Source: Chaetorhynchus papuensis
Taxonomy: Eukaryota; Chordata; Aves; Passeriformes; Rhipiduridae
Reading direction: 5' to 3'
NCBI GenBank assembly: GCA_013396525.1
Contig: VWYX01000884.1
Coordinates: 289,785 to 353,784, forward strand
Length of the DNA: 64,000 nucleotides
In this document: in pieces, positions 34,464 to 47,489 of the stretch
Numbering within the stretch: position 1 is the stretch's first letter
Layout of the letters: each line of letters opens with the position of its first letter
The notes under the pieces: model-generated
Seen by the model: only the letters and a program-made list of their open reading frames with translations
What the model was told of the DNA's origin: nothing
Database searches by the model: none
Translations under genes and position numbers: made by a program

Positions 34464-34942
34464 CTGATTTCAATTAGTTTTCAAAATCATTTGGACATGT
34501 GTATGGGTCTCATGGATCATTAGCAGAAAAAATAAAATCCTGAGCAAAGTATGCTCTTGTTCGTGTAGTGTTTGCTTCCAGTTGTACCTTCTTCATATAA
34601 ACTGAATTAAGTTCTTGGTTTTTCAAAAGGAATAATGTGATTGCAGTAGCAGTACTATGGCAGGCAGAAGAACCCCTGCCATCCCTTTTGTCGTTCAGTA
34701 TAGAATGATTTGGAGCAAAGGACTAGATATTTATCACTGCACCCAAACCTGACCTCATGGTACTTGCTTTGGTAATTAGAATAGCTTTCTTAAACGATTT
34801 TTAATACATTTTTCTTGGTCTAGAGATAAACTAAATTAATTTGGGTCCTACGTGGTACTTCTCAGCTATCTTGTAAAAACAGCATTTTTTTGTGTTACAG
34901 CATAATAACTATTCTAAGTAGTAAAAAATAATGCAGTCCTTC

Positions 34943-34958
34943 TTTTTTTTTTTTTTTT
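34943..34958. repeat. poly(T) run of 16
   Basis: Uninterrupted T16, seen directly. Mononucleotide microsatellite. Confidence 0.9.
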
Positions 34959-36271
34959 CTTTGTGGGACGTAGTTTTGTCCTGTATCTGTCTGTATGTTT
35001 CTGCCAGTTATTAAATAGGGAAAAAAGAACCACATCTCTGATCCTTGAGGCCTTTCTTTCAGAGGCTGAGCCCTGAACGTGGGGTCCCTCAGTAAAAGAT
35101 CTTAATTCTTCTCTTCACATACCCACTGGAGACACTCTGCAGCCAGTCTTCAGTGTCTGTATTTCATTTGAAATGGACAGAAGAAATAAAGTAATTTTGC
35201 ACTGATATTTACAGCACAGTTCACCTCATCAGTATGTAACAGCAGAGGTGGGAAGAAGCCCACACGTACCTTAATTAAAAGACTGCCCTGGCTGCAATAG
35301 CATTCATTTGTTCATTCATGTTGCTCCTTGTCCAGAAAGATCATTCAGGAAAGAAAAAACTGATTTAGAATACAAAAATAAATGCATTTACCTAGCAACT
35401 AATTGGATTTATTCCAGTACTTGGTGAACCCCCTGTGGAGCAATTCTTATTGATTTGTCATGGAACCCATCAAAAGACCTTTTCCAACTACAGATGTGCT
35501 GTATGTGAGACTGAAACTGGTGAACCCTATCGTGCTCTGTTCCTGGAAACCTTTCTGCTCCTGAGATCAAAAGAAAAAATTAAGGGGTTTATTATCTTCA
35601 TGTCCTTTTCACATGCTGGTATCTCTCAGCTCAAATAATTTAGATGCTTCTCAAGTGAAGTTGGCAAAGTCTTCAGAGTGGGAGAAATTATTTACTTGTG
35701 TGTGCAGGTTTGCTACCAGGCGGTATTCCAAAAAATAGCCATGCTAATTATGGGCTGAGATAAGGTCTACAGTCTGGCTAAGTTAATCATAAACTGAGTT
35801 CTGCCTTTCACAACACCATTAAAAAAAATAAAAACAACCCAAAACCAACAAAAACACCTCAACCTCTTTTGTAATTCTGACCAAAGTTGCAACAGGAAAG
35901 GATTAAGGGTGCTCGTACTGAGAGTATCTGTACAGCCAAGTGCTTCTGTGCACGCAGAGCCGAGGACAGGTTTTGCCTCATGATCTCAGAAGGCTCTTTT
36001 GTAATGGCCTGATAGCATTAATTTTTCCTCTGAGACCATTTAGATGTCCATACTGATAAGTAAGCAGATTCCAGGAAGGCAACCCCTCCTCCACTGCCAC
36101 AGTAGCGTTTGAAGAGTTATTCAACCAAGAATGGGAAAACCACACTGAGGGCATTGCGAGAAGAATATTGAATGGTCTAATTGAGAAAGAAAGAGTGAGC
36201 GGTAAAGCTGATGTAACAGAAATGATGGGAAGAGACATGTCTGAAAATACTTGAAATTTATGGTGTTCTCA

Positions 36272-36286
36272 TTTTTTTTTTTTTTT
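36272..36286. repeat. poly(T) run of 15
   Basis: Uninterrupted T15, seen directly. Mononucleotide microsatellite. Confidence 0.9.
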
Positions 36287-37554
36287 AATACTCTAGAGCA
36301 TTGTGATTTACATTCAAACAGCCTGGTAGGTTTAAATTTTAAATGAAGCTTGCTTAGAGTTATGAATAAGGCCATTAAGTATTGCCTTAATAACCTTTTA
36401 TTGCATGGAACAACTTCTATAATTGCAACAGGGAAAAGAACTTCAAGCATTTGCATTTGAGTAATTGATGGGCAATTTACAATGTTTGCTTTCTATTTTC
36501 TGGGGAGAAATGAAAGGGCCCTAATTCTGTTGTTGACATTTGTTTTTCTCTAATGGGATTTTCAGAATCCAGTCTCATTGATCCAGTGTGCAGAATAAGT
36601 AGCCAGCGAGTTTGAACCTTGGAAGAGGTAAATAAGAATTTCTTGGGATGAGAAGTGTGGATCTAGCTTGGGCAAAGTGGTCTGTGCACACTTACTGCTG
36701 CTCTGTAGGGCTGTCAGCTCCACTGGTCTTACTAGAGTTGCACTTCGCTTTTGATTCTAAGGTTGTCACAACCCAGACACCAACCCTGAATACCAGATAA
36801 TCCCCAGGGGCTAGGAAATGAGAAATGGGACTGAGAAAGGGTTCTTTAAAAAAACAATTGGCAATATCTGTCCTTTACATGGGGAAATACACGGTACCAC
36901 TTGTGTGACTGCTGAATCAGAGCAAAGACTACACAGAATAGGAAGGGCAGATTGATTGGCATCATCCTGGTGCTGTGAAGTGGCATTTAAATGCAGAAAC
37001 TCAGATTAAAAGATTGCAGTGAATCAGAACCCCAGCCGACATCAGTTGTGCTAGGAGTTTCACTTGAAACTTACAATGCTGGCTCTAAAAGTCTTGATGG
37101 ATTTCACTTTCCACTCCAGGTTCCTTCAGGTCAAGTTGTGATTTACTGGTGCTGCCCATGCAATCTTTGTTGGTGGATAAATATTGTGGGTGTTCTTAGC
37201 CAGGCAGTTCTCAAAAGCACTAAATATTTTTTAATGCTTTAATTGATTTTTGGCCAAAAAAAGAGGAAGGCGGAAAAGAAACTAAAAGCATGGGGCAGCA
37301 CAAGACAGAAGTACTAGTATTCAGATTCTGCTAATGCAGGTGAGTTTCTTAGGAAAAATACTCTGATGAAATAGGAGCTTGAAGTAGTCCAATGTGAAAG
37401 TGGCAGAGAGTGAAGAACACCTAATGAAAGACATCTACAGTGACAGAAATGCTGTTCGGTAAGGCACAAAGCAGAAACTTCAAATTCCTTTGAAATGTTC
37501 CAAGAAGTCTCGGGAACTTGGGAGCTTATGTTTATTAATAACACACCGTGTTTT

Positions 37555-38790
37555 CTGCAGGAGCTCAGAACTGAATTAACTGTGATCCATGACCTCTTGT
37601 TTATGTACTTGGAGAAGTGAAGGTTTTAACTACGACACCAATTTTTGAAGGCACTTCAGAAGAGATCTGGGATACTACGGATAAATAGATAAATACATCT
37701 GCTGTGTCTGTAGCAGGCAGATCACCAGGACCTGCACCAAAGAAAAGTGTGCACATGGCTGAATATGATATATAGGAGATGAGCAAACTCTGCCAAAACT
37801 TTTTCCTCAGAAACAAATCAGAGCTGCTTTTCTGAAGAGTTCAGCAGGGATATTGGTATGGGAGATGCAGCTGCTCAGCCAACAAAAGGCATGCAACAAG
37901 GCTTTAAACCAGGCTGCTGTGGACATTCATCTTTGAGATATACAACCAGCTAAATGAAGAGGAAAGGGAAGGTAGGAGTCCTGGATAGTTTTCACACTGA
38001 ATTCCAGCCAGCAGAGATTAATACAGCTTTATGTTGGGGGAGAGTGGTGTTCAAGGTCAATGAAAGGTCTGAACAGGCAAAGTGATCAAACGAGCAGTAA
38101 GACATTCAGGATAGTAAAGGTAAGGACTAAATGTGAAGGATCTCCTCATTCTGTGTGATGAAATGGCAGGTAAAATTCAGCATAGATAAATACCAAGAGA
38201 GGCAAAACCCACTTCTAATTTCTCAGTGCTGGAATCTGAGCTGCCCCTTTTGAAAAGAGGCATTGGGGTTATTGTAGACAATGCCAGGAAACTTTGGAAG
38301 GGGGGACTAAACAGATTAGGAGGGGTTTTTTTGGCCATTTTCCTGTTGCATACTCCCGTTGTATTCCATTAACCTCATTCCACCTCCCAGAAAAGGTATA
38401 ATGGAACTGGGAAAGGCAGAGAATAGGGAATGAAGGGCCAAAATCCAACAAGGAATGACTAAATAGCCACTTTTCAACCTGGGAGCAAGGTGACTGAGGG
38501 AGAGTCTGGCAGATATTTACAATATTGCTTGTGGGTACAAAGAACAAGGCTAGGGAAAAATGCTTGTTGTATCTTGCAGCACAATAGCTGGGAGTCCTCA
38601 AACAAAACTTGTATTTGGCACATTCCAGACAAAACAGATAACTTTTAGGAAACATGCAAATAAGCTGGGGAACTTCTCACACAAGTATTTGTTGAACTCT
38701 GAGGTTTATAACTCCTCAAAATGCAACTGGATAAATTATTGAGAAAAAAATATTCAGAGGTGCCAGGTTTGACCCCAGAGACCCTTGCAT
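37555..38790 (+). mobile_element. ancient CR1/L3-type LINE, ORF2 relic
   Basis: A highly decayed ORF2 of the CR1/L3 clade can be followed block by block on the plus strand, with frameshifts and stops between blocks. In order: ELRTELTVIHDLL from 37561, where the family has an L..LADVIA-PLS helix. Then GEVKVLTTTPIFEGTSEE ending near 37664, against the family pattern GEVP..W...NVVPIFKKG, with a stop at 37686-37688. Then WQVKFSIDKY at 38164-38193, against WQ.KFN.DKC. Then IGVIVDN at 38262-38282, against LGVIVD. Then IMELGKAENRE at 38398-38430, against ILELEKVQRRA. Then LFNLGAR, stop, LR at 38470-38499, against LFSLEKRRLR. Finally LGNFSHKYLLNSEVY from about 38668, where the family has LWNSLP.DVV. 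The catalytic part between 37700 and 38150 is not clearly readable. The decay implies an insertion far older than the other CR1 copies here. Confidence 0.75.
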
Positions 38791-41219
38791 GGTGGACTGG
38801 GATGTGTACCAAGGAAGAACAGTGCAAACACAGCTGTTCTTGGACATCAATGTGGGCCACTGATGGAGACAGAGCAATGGAAAATACGAACCCCTGAGGT
38901 CCCCAAGTGTGACTGTTTTTCTGCTCTTATATTAACATTCTTCCAGTCTTCAGATAATGAAAAATGCCAAAACAATGAATGTGTTTTGCCTTTGTTTCTC
39001 ATTGGAGATTAGACCTGGTGGAAAACAGACATTGGACACAAGAGTGCACCCAGACCGTGTGACCTCTAGTTATGACTTGCTGGAATTGGAGTCACCCCAG
39101 CAGATATTACACAGTGTGCTCTCAAAAAGATAATTTCCCTGTGACTATCTTGGCATTCTATTTGGCAAGTACTGTGCAGCGTGTCTCTGGAACTGAAATT
39201 TTAGTAAATTAAGTTTGAATATCCACCAGTTTTCACAGGCTGAGCCAGAGAAAGCCCAGAGCTTTTGTTTTTTTCCCTGCTAAAGCTAAAAGGTCACGGC
39301 ATACAAATTCAACTGAAAAGTGGCTTATTGGTAAGTGTACAAGGTGACATGTGAAGCTGAGTAATAAAGAAGTATTATAAAGGTGTTTTTTCTCCCCTCC
39401 CCCTCCTTACCTTATCCTCATCCACCAAATCTATGGTGATCTGCCTGCTTATACTTTCAGGTATGGAAGAATGAAAAATTCAGCAGTTTTTTAAAAAGTT
39501 AACCCCAGTCCTGTGTTTTACGTTAAACCAGTTTTGAGCTTACAGCAACCAATACTCAAGCTGGACTTAAAACTGACATGCCACCATACTACATGTGAGA
39601 GCTCTTCCGTGGAGCAGCCTCTAAACTGAGGTGGCTGTTTCCAAGCTCCTAAATGTGCATTTTGTCTTCAGCAGACACTCTCTGGGGGCAGCAGCACGAA
39701 GTTCACTGTAGCTAGTGACTCCCTGTACACACAAGCTACACCAAGTTGAACTCTACAGCCATACTACTTCCTTGGGCACCTGTTTCTTGGAAGCCTTAAA
39801 CACAGGCTGAAAAACAAACCTGAAAACAGCACCCCATAGCTGTAAATGAAAGCCATATCCTGGGGAAAACTGCAGGCTTTCCCCTTCAGTGTCCTCGTGT
39901 ACAGCCAAGCTTTGCTGCAGGAATAGCAACCTGGGATTGATATCCTGATTCGTGAGCAGGGCCACAATTTTCAGTGGCTGTGGCAAATGGCTCAGACCTT
40001 TGCTGAAGAGAAAAAAGGAGGACTCTTGGTACTGTACAGTAGGACTGGAGCTCTAGCTCATTTTCCTGCTGGAGTAACAAAAGAGAGGAGTCCTAGTTAG
40101 GTGCTCAGCACAGTTTTCCTTGCAAAAGCAAAAAAGGTTTTCACAACAAATGTTTTCATGATTTCCAGCAACCCAGGAAGATTGCAGAAAACAACTGAGA
40201 ATGGGGATTTTGAATCTGGATACAGAGCTGTCATCTGTAAATGACAGTCACAGGCTGTGCTGGAAAAACAACTTGTTACAGATCCATTTGTGATGTGACT
40301 TTTCCTTTTTTCCTACCTTTCTTCTTTTTCAATGTTTTATTGAGATTATTCTTACCCTGAGATGACTGCTAAGATCCTATATAGATCTCATTGTTTTATA
40401 AAGAAGTGTAAGAAAGATCTTTTGCTGGTTTTTTTTTCCTTTCCCCCCATTTTTATATAAAAAGAAATTGTGGCACACAGGTTGATGAACTTGCACAGAG
40501 TAAGAATTAGGAACAGGTCCAGTGTTTCTCATTTCCCTCTACCTTGGCATTTTATCTGCTGACTTGCATTCACCCTCACACAATAAACAGCACAGCTAAT
40601 GCCAGGTTTGGCTCTGTGCATCAAGACTTATCACAGACTGCTGCACTCTTCATACCTGCCAGTCACTTCATCCAAAGCTCTCACCCATCCATCATTTCCT
40701 AGAGGTCAGTTCTTGTACTTGCCATGCAAAAGCTGATATATTCCGTTTGCTGTTTACTTTCACATCTTGTTGAAGATTCTAGGTTTTGACAAGTTATTCC
40801 AGTCACTTCCTGGACACCTTTTCAGGCAGAGTCTTCTTCCTTGTCATTGCCATCATCAGGACCAGCATAGACACCAAGCAGGGACAAGGCAGGAGATACT
40901 GTGGGATTCTGTCTTTTCCCTTCATGGTGCAGAAACATTGGTGACATTTTTCGGCTGTGCTGGAAAATTCCTATCAAGCGACCTCTGTGGAGTAGCTCAG
41001 GGCAGCTGGTCAGAAGGATGGTTTGGTGTGCAGTGTGCATGACTGAAAATCTCCTCTGAAGGCTGCAGAAGGCTTTATTCAATAAAATGTGTTCAAGCTT
41101 AAAGTGAAAGTCAATGCATCATGGGTCTTAAAAAAAAATTATTAGGAATATTAGTGGAAGCAAATTTCTTCTACTACTTGTCATCACTTCCCACACTCTA
41201 AATCACATCTTAAGAACAC
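38791..41219. other. unique noncoding sequence, no gene seen
   Basis: Includes a pyrimidine tract at about 39387-39426. Short frames of 67-91 codons overlap on both strands and show no domain. I recognise no repeat family beyond the LINE relic at the left. Confidence 0.5.
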
Positions 41220-41610
41220 CCCATTGATGCTGCTCTTTTTTCATTTCCACATTGGCAGATGTCACTGGAATAAATGTCTTGACAAGCAGTTGTCATAATT
41301 TCTTTTTCCTCTTCCTTTAGATAGTAACTGACTACCAAAATGCCAGTTTTCCCACACATTGTGTCATACATTTAGAATGCATTATGTATTAAATTACTTT
41401 GAAATAGTTGGCAAACGAGCTGGCATCTCTCTGATAACTCCCGAGGAAGCCAAACATAATATGCATGCACTTTTAAATTATCTATAAGCAGTTCTGTTCA
41501 GTTTTCAAGGGTGAATGCTCAGCCGTGTTTCACTTCCAATGCATTTTTGTTTTAAGCTCATATTTAAATGTGAATGTAGTAGTGCGTAGAGGAAAAAAAG
41601 AAAATGAATA
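41220..41610. promoter_or_regulatory. AT-rich block with TGACA palindrome, candidate enhancer
   Basis: An AT-rich, repeat-free block contains a perfect inverted pair TGACAA and TTGTCA with a 4-base spacer at 41280-41295. The core TGACA is bound by TALE homeodomain proteins (MEIS/TGIF). The block also has an ATATGCATGC POU-like word near 41459-41468 and AAATTA-type cores. The enhancer reading is inference; no conservation data are available here. Confidence 0.22.
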
Positions 41611-42494
41611 ATGTTAGTGTTTCCACAAATTCAAATAGTTTCAGTTTTTATACTTCAAATAAGACATAAGAAGCATAGATAGAATTTAAAAACCAACAAG
41701 TTTTGAAGGGATTTTAAAGTAGGATCTAAAACTGCATAGTTAAAAAATTATATTCTCTAGAAAGTAAATGCAAATTCTAACTTTTAATGGCATTTTGCCA
41801 CTTTGCCTTTAAGTACTGCTTTTTCTCTATCAACACCCTTCTTGAATTTTAAAATGATACTACTCACGAAGTTGTTTTTTTATTAAAATGATATGTAAAA
41901 AAGACCTAGATGAATAGCTATGATAAAGCTCATAGTAAAGTGGGGGAAATGCTTTCACATGAAAGATGATCCTACCATGACTGCAGAGGCCAAAGAAGTG
42001 GTTACAAAACCATCCACTAATGGTGTCCCCTTGTATGACTGCGACAATATGTCTTGAATCTGGCTGTAAATAGCTGTTTCTCTGATTATCATCAAGGTGA
42101 GGGTTTGGGAGACACATAACCAAAGCCACTTCTTGAATGAAGTGCAGAATAGTATGATTCCAGGGCAAGGGAGAGATTTGCAAACAGAATTTCAGGGGAA
42201 CTTCAAGAAGGAACCTGGAAATTGAAAGTAAAAAAAAATAAGAGGATCAAGAACTTGAGAGTCCCTCTTGAGCTCATATATTGAGGGATGCAAGAAAATG
42301 ACAAATAGGTATAGCTTGTGTGATAGATACATAGACATTAGTTAAGTTAAACATGTGTTTCTTTCATTTCTGATTTTAAAACACCTTCGAGCTGCCTTAT
42401 TACTTTTGGCTTCTGCAAACAACCGTGAAAGAAAATGGAAGTATTTATCCTGGCTTGTGCTAAGAGTGATTTTGAGAAATAAGTTAACATCAAG

Positions 42495-42516
42495 TTATTT
42501 CATGGTTATTTCATGG
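42495..42516. repeat. 11-base tandem duplication
   Basis: Two perfect adjacent copies of TTATTTCATGG, followed by TTAT that starts a third. A small replication-slippage duplication. Confidence 0.9.
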
Positions 42517-43819
42517 TTATACCTAAGGCATCAATGATAATCTCTGAACCACACAAGTGCCCAGGCACTTCAGTGCTTCCCCAAAGCAGGGAAATTGAAA
42601 TGGGATGTATTCACCAAAGATTTTGGCAGACTGTTTGAAAGTTGGTTGCATGGAAATATAATGGGAGGTGTCTCTTCAGAGCACAGCATGAAATAAAGAG
42701 AACCTGCTGAACCTGTAATCAGCACTTCCTTGAAAAATTATAATCAATACATTGTAAATAAATGTTTCAGGAACTCTGCCTTGGAGAAGGTAATAACCTG
42801 CTACCTCAGCACTTGCTCTAAACCAAAATGTTTGTTACCATGACCTATTATGGTAATTTAATTTCCATTATACACAGAACAAAACAGAGAAGTGGTTTGC
42901 TAATGGGTCTTGAACACAGAGAAAAATCCCAGTCTAAATAACTAGTGTAACATCTCAGTGTACTTAGAACTAACTCTAAAGGTCTCACTGTCTCTGTAAC
43001 CTCGTAGACAACATGGAGGCTGCTTCACAGCAGCTCTCTCTGAGGAGTATTCAGTACTCTGACATCATTCAGTATCCATTTATAGAAGGGAAGCAGGATT
43101 TCCCTCGGCAGCCCAGGCCTTTGCCAGTTGCTTGTGTTGTTTTTCCTCTCCTTGTTCACACTTCATTCTCTAGCCCATAGAAGAAGTGCCCTGGCTCCTC
43201 TCCTTACCCATCATTGATTGCTATCATACAGCTCTAGGAGGGCCTGGCATCCTTAAGCATCATCCAAACTCTGGGTGGATATTTACATTATTTTCTTCCT
43301 TTGTATCTTCTCCTAAAAACCGTTCACCTGTATTGCTTGTTTGTATTTTGCAAACAGATGTTTTTATTTTCTTAGTTTGCTTTTATTTTAACCTTGCTTT
43401 CCTTAGAGTGATTTTAAAGTCATTATCTCTTAAAATCCTTCTAGCAATCTTAAAAGAAAAGATAATGGCTGTTTTTCAGGTTCACAAACTCCATACTGTA
43501 CTCCACAGGTGATCTCAAAGTGGCTCTGTCTCTACCTACCTTTGGAGAGTAGTTTGAAATTGGTTAACAAGGGTTCGGGAAGGGGAAATGTTTCCTGCTT
43601 ATCATTTTCAGCCAGAATGTAGCAAACATGGAGAAGACCACCTCATCTCCAAGGGTACTTTAAATTTCTCCTTAGTAGATTGATTTCTCTTCTGAAGGGA
43701 AAAACATGGGTGTTTAGAATAGAGGACATCAGTTCCTCAGTGAGCATTGGCCCTGATTTAACAGTGCAACTTCAATTATTTTAGTTCATACTTTCTTCAT
43801 TTAATCCATTTAAACTAGG

Positions 43820-43842
43820 AAAAAAAAAAAGAAAAAAAGAAG
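43820..43842. repeat. A-rich run with G interruptions
   Basis: A11, G, A7, G and A2, seen directly. It is a mononucleotide microsatellite with point interruptions. Confidence 0.85.
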
Positions 43843-45069
43843 GTTGGGATGGGAAGGCAGAAATAAGATAAATTCAGCTTCAGGGTAGCTAATTTGGCAT
43901 AGCTGATAATATAACTGAGGCAGCACAGAATTGAAGTAAAGTCATTTACTCCTGGCCTAAGAAGGTTTTGCAGCCTGTGCTATCCTCAGTATTACTTCAG
44001 GTGTTTTATGTGTGGCACCTGCCTGATCCAGCCAGCTTAGGCACATCTACTCAAGCTGCACTTGAGCAACTCACATAGTCATACCATTTGTTTTATGGGC
44101 AGCATTTTGAATATTCATTGGGAGCTAATTCTGCTTCCCGGATATTAAATGGAGTGTGACTCTTGGCTTCAGTGACAGGTGATCACTCACACAAACACCC
44201 TCCCCCTTGAATATTCAGTAAGATAGTATGGCTTGGAGCATTGTGTATGACAATATTAATACAATCTTTGGAGAGGATGTGGACTTTAAATTGGTGGCAA
44301 AGTCAGCAAAAAGCTGTGCTAGGGTACTAAGGACTAAATAAAAATACAGTTGGCCAGCTTAATTGTCACTGACAGTGAAATTACATGCCATTGGTAGAAT
44401 AATGGAGTTGAAATATCTCTGCATTACTTGTACATATTTCTGGGAATCAGCCTCTTCAATAGTCCATGGCAAATGAATAGGCACCAAGTTTACACTCAGG
44501 AACTGCTCACTCTTACAGCTGCATCTCCTGTAATCAGGCACTGTGTTAGGAGGAACAGGCAGTGCTCCCCCCATACATTATACTGAATCTCATCATTTAA
44601 TCAACCATGTCTGGGAAAGGATGAGCATAGAAAAAATTACTTTCTGTAATCAGGTGAGAAGCCCTCATCTTAGTGTTGCAGACGGCTCTTTTCAGCTAAG
44701 TAATTAAGCATAATGTGTAAGAAGTGTGTATTACATACAGCAATTGACTAAACCCTAGTGAAGAGTAGAGGAACAATTTTACAATTCCCAGATGCTGGAG
44801 CATTCCCCAAATGTGACTTGAAGAAACATAACCACTGCTGGTAGTGGTGATCTCCTAATTTCCTACCTCTGGTTCTTGAGAGGTGAGAGGAAACAGACCC
44901 AGGCCAGATGCTCATACACTAGAAATTTTCACTGCTCTGCTGGGTTTCAGCCTTGCTAGGCCAGTCTTTGCCTGGCCAGCAAACCTAAACAAATTTTTTA
45001 TCTATTGCAAACATTTAAATAGACAGAATTCTCTTTCAGTTCACAGGTAAATTTAATTCTGAAGTGAAG

Positions 45070-45109
45070 ATAATAATAATGATGATGATAATAATAATAA
45101 TAATAATAA
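45070..45109. repeat. (ATA/ATG)n trinucleotide microsatellite
   Basis: Three ATA-type units, three GAT units, then about eight further ATA-type units, seen directly. The internal GAT block marks an older interruption. It yields an isoleucine-rich chance frame. Confidence 0.92.
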
Positions 45110-47252
45110 AATTCCTTAGAACAGATACAAGAAATCCCATGTCATGTTATAACCTTGAAAGTCCTTTTCATGAAGCAATTAATCATAATGCCATAAAGGC
45201 AGCATGTATGGAAATTTGCCGATTATTCAAGATCCTGGTCTTCCAGGTTAGTAAGAAAGTTTAAAAGATTTATCTGACTAAATGTAGATGTCTACATATG
45301 AATTACTCACCTTCTGCTGTCTTCACAGAGATACAGTTGAAAATGTAATAGGTTCGTGATGAATATGATTCATGGCATCTCAGAGTAGAGTTTGAAATTT
45401 AGCTCAAGAGTAATTGCTCTTTCTGAGTACCTGTTGCCCTCCATCAGACACAAAGGAGTGCCAGAGTGTTTAGACATCTGCAGTGTAATTATCTAGATCT
45501 GACTTAAAGTAAATTGCGCCCCATCATCTGTGACTTCAAATTTTTGCCTGCAACCACAATAGCAAAAGTGTTTGGGAATCGCTCTGGGTTCAAATATCGA
45601 AACAACCTAAACTGTGGTAGTGCTGAGATGCCCTCTGATACTGCCTATATTTGCACTGCAAACTCCAGAGAAGCAAAGCCACTTGGTGAAACCCTGCAAC
45701 ACCCCTTCTCCCTCAGATGCCAAGTCAATGCTAACCACATGTAAGTGCAAAGAATCCCTCAAGCAGGCAGCTGTGCTGAGTTTTCTTTGCTTGGACATCT
45801 GTTTCCTCATCATCCCCCACAAGAAACCTTTCTTTCCAGGAGGCCTCATTTGGAGCATATCTATTGTGAGGGGTCTCTGACTACATTAATGTAAGTACTG
45901 GGTTTGAGGTTTTTAACTATAAAGCACCAAATGCTCAGCTTTATTGCTTAACCTGAAAAACTCACTGGACTATTGCTGAAGGTGATGCTGAGACAAAATC
46001 AGATTTGTGCTTGGTTTTGGTGCAAGTTAGAATCTGCTGGCTTTCATAATATAGCTAATAGCATCTTCATATTCCAGAAATACTGCCAGTCTATGGCTCT
46101 GGAGGCATGGGGCAGAGTAGTTTGTTTCCACTGATAGACTTTACAAGGCTTACAGTGATGTATATAGGGCTGGTTCTAGGAGGAGGCAGGCACTAAAAAC
46201 CCTTGTGAAGATGTTGGCAGCCACTGAGCTTTGTTTGGTGCCAGCACTGGAACTGAGACCAGGGTCTGGGTTTGGAAGGTGAGTGCCGAAGAGGTTATTT
46301 TATCACTAGGTCTGGCCAAGTGCTCATGTTTGGAACTAAGGAATGGTGCCTGAAACAGACAGATTAATAATGTAAAGTATCTGTGGGGTAGTGTTCACTT
46401 TGGGTGTAGTTGAGGCTATGCTTTGGCTTTGTTTACTGTTCAGATCCATCAGAGATAAAAATGCTAGGTATTCCTGGGTGTCAAAAATTACTTTGGAAGG
46501 GAGACTGGGGTGGGGCTGCAATGTCAGTTTCAGGGGTTATAGTTAAGCTTAGCCTCCCCTTAAGGTGATGGACAGCTGGGTTGGACAACCAGGCTTTCAT
46601 CTGTAGAAGGAATGTCACTCTGGCCTGCATTATGGCATAGGTGCAAAAGAGAAGCCTCTTTTGTGTCTTCCTGTGGCCTTCAGCTAAGGCAGAGGTTACA
46701 GCTAGCAAGGCCTGATGGAAAGTAGATATTTTTGTGGCAGTTTAGGGTTGGGACCAGTAGCCAGAGGGTAAGAACTCATTCTCTTTCCAAGCTATGATAA
46801 GTATCTTGGGACTCTTAACTATGGCCAGACATAATGTTAGGGAAACAGACAGCAGGACCAGAAGACCAATGTTTAAAGATGCAATACAGAAGGCATTGTG
46901 GACTAAGATACGGGCTTGTGCCAGGAGGCAAGAATATTTCATGCTTCTCCACAGTCTACAGAAGGGTTTCAAAGATATGATCAATTTTACGGTTGGAAAC
47001 AGCAGAGCCTGAAATACGAGTTTGACTCCTTGACTCCTCAGAGGTGCCATGTCCAGGAATCAAGCAGATATAGGCTTCGGAGCCTCTTCATCCAGTCTAT
47101 AACTATTACAACTGGATTTGGATTTTTGGCTACCAGGCCCTTACAGGTTTGGCTTAATCTGAGAACATGAAGACTCTGTCTAGGACAAAGGGCTGTGGAA
47201 AATCTTGCTGGTTTTGAATGGTCTTCATATTACTTCTCCCTCTTCAGAAGGC

Positions 47253-47289
47253 TATACACACATATATAATTGATGCATGTGTGTGTATA
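47253..47289. repeat. inverted repeat with 10-base arms
   Basis: Arms TATACACACA (47253-47262) and TGTGTGTATA (47280-47289) are perfect complements around a 17-base AT-rich loop. It probably arose from a (CA)n/(TG)n pair. It is too simple in sequence for a microRNA precursor. Confidence 0.75.
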
Positions 47290-47464
47290 CTTTATTAATT
47301 GATTTTCTGTGCTGGTGTAAAGGGTTAATAATCTACCTTGTGCTAGGACTGGTACAGTTATTAACAGCAGGTCCTGAAGACTTCAGGTTTTATGGCTCCA
47401 GTCTTCAAGGCTTAATCTCTCGCAGCGAGAACCATTGCTAGAAGGGAAGAATATCTTACTTTGG

Positions 47465-47489
47465 GTTTGTTTGTTTGTTTTTGTTTGTG
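47465..47489. repeat. (GTTT)n microsatellite
   Basis: About five GTTT units with one T insertion, seen directly. Confidence 0.85.

Larger units (their letters stand above)
34464..37554. other. unique noncoding sequence, no gene seen
   Basis: It contains T16 at 34943-34958, T15 at 36272-36286 and an A-rich patch at 35820-35860. The stretch at 35.2-35.45 kb is AT-rich with homeodomain-like words but no specific composite site. A 111-codon minus frame at 36.1-36.5 kb has no domain. I recognise no LINE in this interval. Confidence 0.45.
41611..46130. other. unique noncoding sequence with small tandem repeats
   Basis: Contains an 11-base tandem duplication (TTATTTCATGG twice, 42495-42516), an A-rich run at 43820-43842 and an (ATA)n microsatellite at 45070-45109. 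A 108-codon plus frame at 43186-43512 is hydrophobic and AT-driven, with no domain. I recognise no transposon. Confidence 0.5.

Noticed and set aside
46336..47050. Minus-strand frames with a hydrophobic stretch, suspected endogenous retrovirus envelope
   Set aside because: No long terminal repeats, primer-binding site, gag or pol signature could be seen, and the hydrophobic segment alone is not diagnostic.
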